Assembly (NCBI GenBank): GCA_021160705.1
Contig: JAGHBZ010000407.1
Span: forward strand, 1-6,441
Direction: 5' to 3'
DNA from: Candidatus Sumerlaeota bacterium
Lineage (GTDB): Bacteria; Sumerlaeota; Sumerlaeia; MWCT01; JAGHBZ01
DNA: 6,441 bases
Shown here: piece after piece, positions 1-6,441 of the stretch
Numbering within the stretch: position 1 is the stretch's first letter
How the letters are laid out: each line of letters starts with the position of its first letter
Made by a program: the position numbers and the translations under genes
Notes under the pieces: model-generated
The model's input: the letters and a program-made list of their open reading frames with translations, nothing else
What the model was told of the DNA's origin: nothing
Database searches by the model: none

Positions 1-10
1 GCATATTATT

Positions 11-3000
11 ATGAAAAGGGTAAAAGCCCAGCTCTGGGCAAGTTTATTAGCGTATGCATTCGTATTCTGTGCCGGGCTCGCAGGGGAATCTCAGGGTGCG
101 AGCATTTATGTCCCGGCTGATTACCCAACGATTCAGTCAGCGATTGACGCCGCAACCGATGGCGACGAGATTATCGTCTCGCCCGGCACTTACAATGAGA
201 ACATTAACTTTAATGGCAAGAACATCATCCTTCGCTCTACCGACCCGACAGACCCTGCTGTTGTGGATACGACCATAATTGATGGCGGAAGCACAGGCTC
301 CGTTGTTACCTTTGCTGGCTCTGAGCTCAGTACCTGTGTCCTCTCAGGCTTTACTATCACCAATGGCTATGCAGAGTATGGTGGGGGTATCTTTGGGAAT
401 GGGTGTCTGGCTACTATCCAGTATAACGATATAGTATCAAACGTTGCCTATTCTACTTCTATTTGTCGGGGCGGTGGAATCTTTGACTGTGATGGAACAA
501 TTACAAGTAATACTATCTCCGCCAATAAAGCGACCGGGAGTGCCTGGGCTGCGGGTGGTGGACTCTTCGGATGCGATGGTACCATCTCAAACAATTTAAT
601 CACCGTGAACTCCGCTTCTGATGGAGGCGGGCTATATTATTGTGATGGCATAATTCAGAATAATACCATTTCTTATAATAAAGCCACTAACGGTGGTGGG
701 CTTGCGTATTGTAATGGCATTATTGAAAATAATACCATCTCGGGCAATACTGCCTCCTCAGGAGGCGGACTCTCCAGAAGTGATGCTATCATTAGAAATA
801 ATTCTATCACAGACAACTATGCTCCGGGCGAGGGAGGCGGACTTCATATGTGCGATGGCACCATCTCAAACAATTTAATCTCAGGCAACACTGCTCGGGA
901 ATATGGGGGAGCTGGAGTTTATTGGTGCGATGGATTGATTGAAAATAACACAATTACTTACAACATTTCTATTTCTGGTAATGGCGGGGGGCTCAAATCC
1001 TGTGGTGGCTATATAAATAATAATCTAATCTCCTGGAATACCGCCTCTTCTGGGGGCGGGCTTTATTATTGCACTGCTACCATTACCAGTAATACCATAA
1101 CTCAAAACCTTGCTAAATCCTGGGATGGTGGTGGGATTTGCTGGTGCTTCACCGTCACGAATAATATCATCTCAAACAATACAGCCAACGATGATGGTGG
1201 CGGTGTATATGGTTGCAAAAGACTGCTAAAAAACAATATTATCTCTGGTAATACTGCTGGGGACTATGGCGGTGGGGTCTATTACTCCTCCTATCCCATA
1301 GAGAATAATATCATCAGTGGTAACGCAGCTGATTTTGGCGGTGGAATTGCCACCTGCGATGGCACAATCCAGAACAATGTCATCAAAGATAACTCTGCTA
1401 ATTACTCAGGTGGTGGGTTGGAGTTTTGCGGTGGCGTCATTCAGAACAATATCATTTCAGGCAATTCAGCTCCGCTCGGTGGGGGGCTTGACTCGTGCTA
1501 CAATACTATTCTGAACAATACAATCTTCGGCAATTATGCAGACAATATCGGTGGTGGGCTGTACTGGTGCGACGGCGTCATATTAAACTGTATCATCTGG
1601 CAGAATACCGCACCTTCAAGCCCACAGATTGACGATAGCTCCTCTACACCTTCTTATTCCTGTATTCAGGACTGGACAGGTGGCGGAACCGGAAATATTA
1701 CTGATGACCCTCAACTTAATGACCCGAATAATGGAGATTTTCACCTCCTGCCCACCTCCCCCTGCATTGATGCCGGTGGAACTACTACCCTAACAGCTGA
1801 TTTTGAAGGCGAGCCCAGACCCTATGACGCTACCTCAATACCTCGTGGTGATGGTTCTGATATTGACATCGGCGCAGATGAATATTGTGGATTTATCCCT
1901 ACCCCTACTCCTACTCCAACTGATACTCCAACTCCTTCGCCATCTCCTACGCCAATGGAAACCCCAACTCCAACTCCGACACCAACACTCACTCCAACTC
2001 CCACTCCAACCCCAACTCCCACGCCGACACCTGCTCCCTCACCAACACCAACGCCATCACCCTCACCCACGCCAACCGGAAGCCCAACACCTACACCCAC
2101 ATTAACTCCTACTCCTACTGGCACCCCAACGCCTACTCCTATGGTCACTGAAACACCGACTCCCACTCCGACTCCAACTGAAACTCCAACTCCCACTCCA
2201 ACCCCAACTCCCACGCCGACACCTGCTCCCTCACCAACACCAACGCCATCACCCACGCCAACGGAAACCCCAACTCCAACTCCTACACCTTCGCCTTCAC
2301 CAACACGTACACCGACACCCACACCCTCTCCTACAACTACCCCAACCCCAACCTTAACACCGACGCCGTCACCTACTCCAGTTGTTCAGTATACTTTTGA
2401 AACTGGCGCTCAGGGCTGGCGTTTTCAGGGTCAGATACCTCCGCTTGATACACCAACCTCTACTGTCCAGTATGGTCATCTTGGTCTCAATCCTAAGGGT
2501 TCAACGAATTGCTTCTCCTACTGGTATAGTCCGGATGTGCAGATTGAAAATGGAAAACTTTATCGGGCGAGATGGAGAGTTGGCAGTAGTGTGACCAATT
2601 CTGATGAGTGCGTACAATTCCGTCTGCGGGTTAACCAGAAAAACTCGTGGTCTTGCTGGGATACTGTGAGTCATAATAGTTTTTACTCTAAACTACCCTC
2701 TGCTACCAATCCTGAAGACTACGACGTTTTCTTCAATCCTGTGGTCACTGGTACTGAAGATGAGCTGGTAGTTTTCTGCTTTGACATAATGAGTTTTGAC
2801 CCTGGTGCAGATACCTATTCCTGGCTCTATCTGGAGGAGTTAACGGTTGATGAATGTAACGTATCTACATCTACAGAGCTTATGCGATACGAGTTTACTG
2901 GCGGGAGTGAGGGGTGGCAATTTGCTGGTGCAATACCGCCGTATGATGAACCTACAACTGTCTCCACTGGTGGACATCTGGGACTTTCTCCAGCAGGCTC

Positions 3001-3367
3001 AGTGAATTGCTTCTCTTACTGGCATAGTCCAGACATTGGGATAGAGGATGGTAAGGTCTATCGTGCACGGTTTGAAGCGAGTAGTAGTGTGACAAACGCT
3101 GATGATTCGGTACAGTTTCGGCTCCGGGTGAACCAGAAAGGGAGCTGGCAGGGCTGGAATCGTGTCGTCAACAGCTACAACCAGCAATCGCCCACTGCAA
3201 CCGAATGGAAAATCTACGATGTCATCTTAAACCCCAACGTTACCGGCATAAGCGACAATCTTGCGGTCTTCTCCTTTGATATAATGAGCTTTGACCCCGG
3301 CGACGACACCGCCAGCTGGCTCCTCCTGGAATCACTCATCCTTGAACAAATCACCATCTATCCATAA
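11..3367 (+). CDS. Secreted right-handed beta-helix protein with Pro-Thr linker and twin C-terminal domains
   Basis: This is a complete 1118-residue gene ending in TAA. Residues 1-30 form a signal peptide: MKR, then a hydrophobic core, then a probable cleavage near SQGA/S. Residues 31-120 are the N-terminal cap typical of beta-helix proteins (PTIQSAIDAATDGDEI, then SPGTY). Residues 124-534 hold 17 coils starting GGG and carrying NNxIxxN. Residues 560-625 resemble the choice-of-anchor Q module that closes many such helices (DPNNGDFHLLPTSPCIDAG, then DIGADEY). Residues 630-790 are a Pro-Thr linker. Residues 793-957 and 958-1118 are two homologous domains I cannot name. No PEP-CTERM, LPXTG, T9SS or transmembrane anchor is visible at the C terminus. 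Only 10 bases precede the ATG and show no Shine-Dalgarno; the frame is open to the window edge, so an upstream start is possible, but the signal peptide favours this ATG. The protein is exported; adhesion or glycan binding is inferred. No lyase or hydrolase active site is recognisable. Confidence 0.93.
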   Translation: MKRVKAQLWASLLAYAFVFCAGLAGESQGASIYVPADYPTIQSAIDAATDGDEIIVSPGTYNENINFNGKNIILRSTDPTDPAVVDTTIIDGGSTGSVVTFAGSELSTCVLSGFTITNGYAEYGGGIFGNGCLATIQYNDIVSNVAYSTSICRGGGIFDCDGTITSNTISANKATGSAWAAGGGLFGCDGTISNNLITVNSASDGGGLYYCDGIIQNNTISYNKATNGGGLAYCNGIIENNTISGNTASSGGGLSRSDAIIRNNSITDNYAPGEGGGLHMCDGTISNNLISGNTAREYGGAGVYWCDGLIENNTITYNISISGNGGGLKSCGGYINNNLISWNTASSGGGLYYCTATITSNTITQNLAKSWDGGGICWCFTVTNNIISNNTANDDGGGVYGCKRLLKNNIISGNTAGDYGGGVYYSSYPIENNIISGNAADFGGGIATCDGTIQNNVIKDNSANYSGGGLEFCGGVIQNNIISGNSAPLGGGLDSCYNTILNNTIFGNYADNIGGGLYWCDGVILNCIIWQNTAPSSPQIDDSSSTPSYSCIQDWTGGGTGNITDDPQLNDPNNGDFHLLPTSPCIDAGGTTTLTADFEGEPRPYDATSIPRGDGSDIDIGADEYCGFIPTPTPTPTDTPTPSPSPTPMETPTPTPTPTLTPTPTPTPTPTPTPAPSPTPTPSPSPTPTGSPTPTPTLTPTPTGTPTPTPMVTETPTPTPTPTETPTPTPTPTPTPTPAPSPTPTPSPTPTETPTPTPTPSPSPTRTPTPTPSPTTTPTPTLTPTPSPTPVVQYTFETGAQGWRFQGQIPPLDTPTSTVQYGHLGLNPKGSTNCFSYWYSPDVQIENGKLYRARWRVGSSVTNSDECVQFRLRVNQKNSWSCWDTVSHNSFYSKLPSATNPEDYDVFFNPVVTGTEDELVVFCFDIMSFDPGADTYSWLYLEELTVDECNVSTSTELMRYEFTGGSEGWQFAGAIPPYDEPTTVSTGGHLGLSPAGSVNCFSYWHSPDIGIEDGKVYRARFEASSSVTNADDSVQFRLRVNQKGSWQGWNRVVNSYNQQSPTATEWKIYDVILNPNVTGISDNLAVFSFDIMSFDPGDDTASWLLLESLILEQITIYP
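380..1612 (+). repeat. 17 beta-helix coils with a cysteine column (protein-level repeat)
   Basis: Residues 124-534 of the first protein consist of 17 consecutive units of about 22-31 residues, most of them 23-25, with the pattern GGGLxxCDGxIxNNxIxxNxA. Each unit is likely one turn of a right-handed parallel beta-helix (PbH1-type). At the seventh position after the start of GGG, 14 of the 17 units have cysteine. Two have serine there (units 6 and 13), and in unit 1 the cysteine is shifted by a two-residue insertion. Unit 8 has an extra residue (GGAGVYWC). The asparagines of NNxI and xxN are also nearly invariant, as expected for an asparagine ladder. At DNA level the units have diverged, so this is an old repeat array and not a recent satellite. 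Confidence 0.88.
1991..2062 (+). repeat. 72-bp perfect direct repeat, copy 1
   Basis: This 72-base stretch within the Pro-Thr linker recurs without mismatch at 2183-2254, 192 bases downstream. Both 72 and 192 are multiples of three, so the repeat is in frame (24 codons, period 64 codons). After the exact match the similarity continues past a 6-base indel (ACGCCAAC follows in both). The match is exact at synonymous positions too, which suggests a fairly recent internal duplication. Confidence 0.9.
2183..2254 (+). repeat. 72-bp perfect direct repeat, copy 2
   Basis: Second copy of the 72-base unit found at 1991-2062. It keeps the same codons throughout, whereas the linker sequence on either side uses a different mixture of proline and threonine codons. 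Confidence 0.9.
2387..2881 (+). other. C-terminal domain A (unrecognised, duplicated)
   Basis: Residues 793-957 form the first of two homologous domains. Conserved landmarks shared with domain B are GWxFxGxIPP, GHLGL, NCFSYWxSPD, YRAR, SSVTN, VQFRLRVNQK, NPxVTG and FDIMSFDPG. The alternating hydrophobic pattern, the aromatic residues and the GW...GHLGL opening suggest a beta-sandwich like carbohydrate-binding modules, but I cannot assign a family. Domain A has five cysteines (834, 867, 882, 923, 949); domain B keeps only the equivalent of C834. Confidence 0.7.
2882..3364 (+). other. C-terminal domain B (unrecognised, duplicated)
   Basis: Residues 958-1118 repeat domain A at a 166-residue offset. 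By hand count, 57 of the 90 ungapped positions aligning residues 794-883 with 960-1049 are identical. The second half also aligns, with a gap of a few residues. The domain runs to the stop codon, so the protein ends in this module with no further sorting signal. The sites equivalent to three of domain A's extra cysteines are S1033, G1048 and S1088. Confidence 0.7.
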
Positions 3368-3377
3368 TCCAGAAGAT

Positions 3378-3401
3378 AGGACGACAGGTCGCTCGTCTTT
3401 T
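3378..3401 (+). terminator. Possible weak rho-independent terminator of the first gene
   Basis: Eleven bases after the TAA stop, AGGACGA (3378-3384) can pair with TCGTCTT (3393-3399) as a seven-pair stem including one G-U, with an eight-base loop. A run of four T follows or overlaps the stem end (3398-3401). The position fits a terminator, but the stem and T-run are both short. Confidence 0.4.
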
Positions 3402-3591
3402 ATCGACTCAACAGTGTTTTCTCCAGAAACAAGTTGTGCAGAGGTGTCTGGAAATAAGAATCTGCTCTGGCTAAGCCTTTAGATTTATTTCTCATTTTAT
3501 TCGGCTCAGTTTCTCTCCAATTTTCGCGCTCTTGACCGCACCAGTACTCTTTTATCGGGACTGAAAATTTCCCCAAAAAATAATTTTTTAC

Positions 3592-3621
3592 TTGACTTTT
3601 TTTGACACTTGCAAAAAGAAT
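3592..3621 (+). promoter_or_regulatory. Possible sigma-70-type promoter for the second gene
   Basis: TTGACT (3592-3597, five of six matches to the -35 consensus) lies 18 bases before AAGAAT (3616-3621, four of six matches to the -10 consensus, with the -11 A and -7 T kept). This would give a leader of about 50 bases before the ATG at 3681. A second TTGACA at 3602-3607 has no good -10 partner. The region is AT-rich, so chance matches are likely. Confidence 0.33.
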
Positions 3622-3667
3622 TTTCAACGTATTTTGTTTGTTTTTGTGATGGTTAAAAAAATTTTTC

Positions 3668-3674
3668 AAGGAGG
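3668..3674 (+). promoter_or_regulatory. Shine-Dalgarno sequence deciding the start at 3681
   Basis: AAGGAGG lies six bases before the ATG at 3681, an almost ideal ribosome binding site. The next in-frame ATG, at 3771, would give a more typical signal peptide but has no purine-rich site upstream, so the start at 3681 is preferred. Confidence 0.85.
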
Positions 3675-3680
3675 ATACCT

Positions 3681-6441
3681 ATGAACAGAGACGATTACAA
3701 AAGAGTCCCTGGGGTCAGTTTTGTAACACTCTCAGGTAAAAGATTGCTCTACGGTAATTGTCTCAATTTTATGTCTGGGCTAAGTAGGATATTGATTCTG
3801 TTTTCTTTTTTGTGTTTCCTTCTTGCCACTCACAGTGTGTTCGGGATAGTGTATGTAGACTTGAACGCACCGGGACCAACGCACGATGGCAGGTCTTGGC
3901 AGACCGCTTACCTGAGCATTCAGGAGGCTATCAACGACGCTGACTCTGCCACAACGGACATCTGGGTAGCGGACGGGACCTACGTAGAGGCAATTACCCT
4001 TGACAGTGGACGTCATCTTTATGGTGGTTTTGAAGGTTATGGCGGTGCTGAGGAATCCGAACGTTCCCAGCGTGATTGGCAACGAAACGTCACTACTATT
4101 AAGGGACCTGGCAATGAGCGTGTCGTATTGATTAAGCATAAGTCTGATACTCGTCTTGATGGTTTCACTATCACTGGCGGTAACGCTTCTGGCTCAGGTG
4201 TATCCGGTCGAGGTGGCGGTATCTATTACGAAAATTCAACCGGCTCACATATCATCGCCAATTGTAAAATCGTTGGTAATTCCGCCAATGATGGTGGAGG
4301 GTTATTTTTATACACTATATATTACTCTTCCCACCAGATTATAAATTGTACAATCAGCAATAATTCTTCAAGCCCAGCGGGTGGTGGAGTATACTGCCTT
4401 CAAACACCCGGCACTTTTACCAACTGCAGAATCACCAATAACTCATCTTCCGGCTGGGGGGGTGGGGTATATTGCAATTCCGCAAACTCTACCTTCACCA
4501 ATTCCATAATCAGCAATAATACCGCCCTTTTTTATGGCGGTGCTTTTTCGCTATATAGAGGTTCACCGCAAATAATAAATTCAACTATTTGCGACAACTC
4601 AGCAGGCAAGGACGGGGGTGGTATACACGCACGAGATAATTCTGACCCAATTCTAAAGAATGTGATTCTCGTGGGTAATAATAAGTGTGCTATTTATGAG
4701 GACTCTTCCGATTCCGACGTGATAACTCAGTATTGCCTATTTTATGACAACCCTGATGGAGCATTTCGTGACTATGCTGGAGCAACCTATTCGGACAGCC
4801 AGGTAGACCTGCTCAATGCGAATGTTCCTGAAGCAGAATACAATATTACAGGAGACCCGGATTTTCTTGACAGGACTGGGGGTGATTTTCACATCACTGC
4901 CTGCTCAGCAGCACTTGACCAAGGGACCTCGGTCTCTGTGCCCTCCACAGATAAAGATAACAACTCGCGTCCGGTTGATTTGCCGGGCATCGGACGAGAC
5001 GGTCCCGGTACGGGCTATGACATAGGGGCTTATGAACTCCAGGCAGGAGCACAAATTACCCTTAATACTTATTCCCTTGATTTTGGCGAGCAACCGGTTA
5101 ACCAGGGTCCCTCAGACCCAATGAGTATAACCATCTCAAACATTGGCTCGGGAGCTATACAGTTCACGACTATGACTATTACCGCCTCCAGCGACTTTTC
5201 ATTTGCCACACCTCCTGATACCTCTGATTTGCCAATCTGTCAGCATAGAGAGATTGAAGTTGTATTTGACCCTGCCAGTGTGGGGACAAAGACAGGTACA
5301 CTTGTAATTCAAAGCAATGACCCGGACACTACAAGTGTATGCGTAGCACTTACGGGCATTGGAACAAATGTTCCTCCAGTGGCAGTTGCACCCTCAGCCG
5401 GGAGTGCGCTGGATTTTGACGGCTCAAATGACTATGTGAATTGCGGAAACGACAATTCCCTGATGCCTACTGCATCCATCACCGTGGAGGCGTGGATTTG
5501 CGCTGACACCTGGAAATCTCATATCTGGGAGGGTACAGTAGTTGGAAAAGACCAGAGTGGAGGCAATCTCAGTGGATATGTCCTGCGTGCTGCAGAGGAC
5601 GGCAGGGCTTCGTTTGTCATACGTAACTCTGACAACACTGGATGGCCTGAAGCCGTCAGCCCTGCTATAATGAATACGGGTGAATGGTATCATATTGCGG
5701 GTGTGTATGATGGCAACAATATCAAGATATTCATTAATGGAGTAGAACGCGCATCAGTGGATGATAATTCTCCTCCGGGTATTCGTCCATCTTATACTAA
5801 TCTGCTAATCGGCGAGGCACCTGCCTACCCGGGACGTAAATTTGATGGAAAAATAGATGAAGTACGTGTCTGGAATTATGCCCGAAGCGAAGGCGAAATC
5901 CAGGCTGATATGCACCGCAGATTGAATGGTGATGAGCCCGGGCTTGTTGGCTACTGGCGGTTTGACGAAGGCACTGGAAGCACCACTTCTGACTCCACTG
6001 CCAACGGCAATGATGGAACACTTGTGGGTGTACCTGATTGGGTCACACCATCTGGTGCCGGAGTGTTCAGCCCTGATGTCCAGCAAACAACTTTTGATAA
6101 TACCGATTTGACAGTTACATTTGGTGGCTATGACGCTGATGGCGACCCCCTCACTGCCTGGGTCACTCAATTGCCGGGTTCAGGATTCGGGAAACTTTAT
6201 CAATACCTTTCAGGGGGAGTGCACGGAGACCTCATCACCACCACACCCGCTCTCGTCACTGACCCTGATATGCGCGTTATTTATGCACCGGAGTCCATCG
6301 GGGCTACTTATACTACTGTTATTCGCTGGAAAGTAAACGACGGCTACGAAGACTCTACCAATCTGACCACATATACAATAACCGTTGTTCTGCCTACGCC
6401 TACACCCACGCCTACTCCTACACCCACGCCTACTCCTACAC
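3681..6441 (+). CDS. Secreted beta-helix protein with ASH-like, LamG-like and cadherin-like domains (3' end cut by window)
   Basis: The frame stays open from the ATG to the window edge: 920 codons plus one base, with no stop. Residues 1-36 are a long polar, basic lead. Residues 37-55 are a hydrophobic signal segment, probably cut near FG/IVYVD. Residues 57-150 are the N-terminal cap common in bacterial beta-helix proteins (VYVDLNAPG, SIQEAIND, WVADGTY, YGGFEG, SQRDWQRNVT). Residues 158-340 hold about six glycine-rich coils (GGG or GGA at 178, 205, 234, 260, 286, 312). Residues 388-453 resemble choice-of-anchor Q (GDPDF, GGDFHI, DIGAYE). Residues 459-562 resemble choice-of-anchor D/ASH-type Ig folds (LDFGEQPV, ITISNIGSG, VVFDPASVGTKTGTLVI). 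Residues 576-785 are a LamG-like jelly roll (LDFDGSNDYVNC, VEAWI, GEWYHIAGVYDG, IDEVRVWN, GYWRFDEG). Residues 800-904 are cadherin-like/Ig-like (YDADGDPLT). A Pro-Thr linker starts at 905. An extracellular binding role is inferred from these folds; no catalytic motif is seen. Confidence 0.93.
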   Translation, partial: MNRDDYKRVPGVSFVTLSGKRLLYGNCLNFMSGLSRILILFSFLCFLLATHSVFGIVYVDLNAPGPTHDGRSWQTAYLSIQEAINDADSATTDIWVADGTYVEAITLDSGRHLYGGFEGYGGAEESERSQRDWQRNVTTIKGPGNERVVLIKHKSDTRLDGFTITGGNASGSGVSGRGGGIYYENSTGSHIIANCKIVGNSANDGGGLFLYTIYYSSHQIINCTISNNSSSPAGGGVYCLQTPGTFTNCRITNNSSSGWGGGVYCNSANSTFTNSIISNNTALFYGGAFSLYRGSPQIINSTICDNSAGKDGGGIHARDNSDPILKNVILVGNNKCAIYEDSSDSDVITQYCLFYDNPDGAFRDYAGATYSDSQVDLLNANVPEAEYNITGDPDFLDRTGGDFHITACSAALDQGTSVSVPSTDKDNNSRPVDLPGIGRDGPGTGYDIGAYELQAGAQITLNTYSLDFGEQPVNQGPSDPMSITISNIGSGAIQFTTMTITASSDFSFATPPDTSDLPICQHREIEVVFDPASVGTKTGTLVIQSNDPDTTSVCVALTGIGTNVPPVAVAPSAGSALDFDGSNDYVNCGNDNSLMPTASITVEAWICADTWKSHIWEGTVVGKDQSGGNLSGYVLRAAEDGRASFVIRNSDNTGWPEAVSPAIMNTGEWYHIAGVYDGNNIKIFINGVERASVDDNSPPGIRPSYTNLLIGEAPAYPGRKFDGKIDEVRVWNYARSEGEIQADMHRRLNGDEPGLVGYWRFDEGTGSTTSDSTANGNDGTLVGVPDWVTPSGAGVFSPDVQQTTFDNTDLTVTFGGYDADGDPLTAWVTQLPGSGFGKLYQYLSGGVHGDLITTTPALVTDPDMRVIYAPESIGATYTTVIRWKVNDGYEDSTNLTTYTITVVLPTPTPTPTPTPTPTPT
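6393..6441 (+). repeat. Start of a second Pro-Thr linker, 18-bp tandem repeat, cut by the window edge
   Basis: From residue 905 the second protein becomes alternating Pro-Thr. An 18-base unit, CCTACACCCACGCCTACT, occurs at 6399-6416 and 6417-6434, and a third copy begins at 6435. The window stops inside this array, so its length and the domain beyond it are unknown. Confidence 0.9.

Larger units (their letters stand above)
1898..2380 (+). repeat. Pro-Thr linker-coding low-complexity repeat
   Basis: Residues 630-790 (161 residues) alternate proline with mostly threonine, broken by S, E, G, A, L, M and R. The DNA is a degenerate hexamer array of the type ACTCCA/ACACCC. It joins the beta-helix part to the C-terminal domain pair and is probably an extended, possibly O-glycosylated spacer. 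Because of its low complexity the opposite strand is also open and would read as a Gly-Val repeat, which is an artefact. Confidence 0.93.
3368..3680. other. Intergenic region between the two beta-helix genes
   Basis: There are 313 bases without a convincing gene. The first part carries a possible terminator hairpin just after the first gene. A six-base inverted repeat (TCCAGA at 3422-3427, TCTGGA at 3447-3452) with a 19-base loop is of doubtful meaning. About 3480-3560 shows nothing I recognise. About 3561-3666 is strongly AT-rich with A and T tracts (for example AAAAAATAATTTTTT at 3575-3589) and contains a possible promoter for the next gene. An open frame of 89 codons on the minus strand covers most of the region but is probably fortuitous. 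Confidence 0.75.

Noticed and set aside
380..1612. The glycine-rich repeat array, considered as a possible CRISPR or DNA satellite.
   Set aside because: The repeats exist only at protein level with diverged codons and variable unit length. They encode beta-helix coils and do not have the repeat-spacer structure of a CRISPR array.
1822..2322. Minus-strand open frame of 166 codons reading as a Gly-Val repeat.
   Set aside because: It is the reverse of the Pro-Thr codon array, where low complexity keeps the opposite strand open. It has no independent coding features and lies within a well-supported gene.
3422..3452. Six-base inverted repeat TCCAGA/TCTGGA, considered as a transposon end or a terminator.
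   Set aside because: The arms are only six pairs with a 19-base loop, no T-run follows, and there is no transposase or target duplication nearby.
3400..3669. Minus-strand open frame of 89 codons covering most of the intergenic region.
   Set aside because: No recognisable domain. Its start overlaps the Shine-Dalgarno of the gene on the other strand, and its composition follows the AT-rich intergenic DNA. A remnant of an unknown gene or repeat cannot be excluded.
3780..4139. Minus-strand open frame of 119 codons.
   Set aside because: It lies opposite the signal segment and beta-helix cap of the second gene, whose protein clearly matches known modules. The antisense product has no recognisable features.
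5805..6170. Minus-strand open frame of 121 codons.
   Set aside because: It lies opposite the LamG-like and cadherin-like part of the second gene and has no recognisable features of its own.

Overview
The window holds two large genes on the + strand, both encoding modular exported surface or secreted proteins, separated by one 313-base intergenic region. There are no RNA genes, CRISPR arrays, transposases or phage genes, and no metabolic enzymes are visible.

Layout. Bases 11-3367 are a complete 1118-residue protein. It has a signal peptide, a right-handed parallel beta-helix built from 17 glycine-rich coils, a choice-of-anchor-Q-like closing module, a 161-residue Pro-Thr linker, and a tandem pair of homologous C-terminal domains of about 160 residues that I do not recognise. 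Bases 3368-3680 are non-coding, with a possible terminator, an AT-rich stretch with a possible promoter, and a strong Shine-Dalgarno sequence. From base 3681 to the end of the window runs a second, unfinished gene of at least 920 codons without a stop. It has a signal sequence, a shorter beta-helix, a closing module like the one in the first gene, an ASH/choice-of-anchor-D-type Ig-like domain, a LamG-like jelly-roll domain and a cadherin-like/Ig-like domain. It then enters a Pro-Thr linker of the same style as the first gene's, which is cut by the window edge.

How they fit together. The two proteins share the plan signal peptide, beta-helix, closing module, Pro-Thr linker, but differ in the domains placed after the helix. 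They look like members of one family of large extracellular proteins assembled from interchangeable modules, probably transcribed separately. Neither shows catalytic residues that I can identify. Adhesion or polysaccharide binding is an inference from the folds only.

Organism. Bacterial, probably Gram-negative. Multi-domain beta-helix proteins with long (TP)n linkers and choice-of-anchor modules are common in uncultivated or deep-branching bacteria such as the PVC group, Omnitrophota, Hydrogenedentota, Sumerlaeota and Cloacimonadota. The sequence alone does not let me choose among these.
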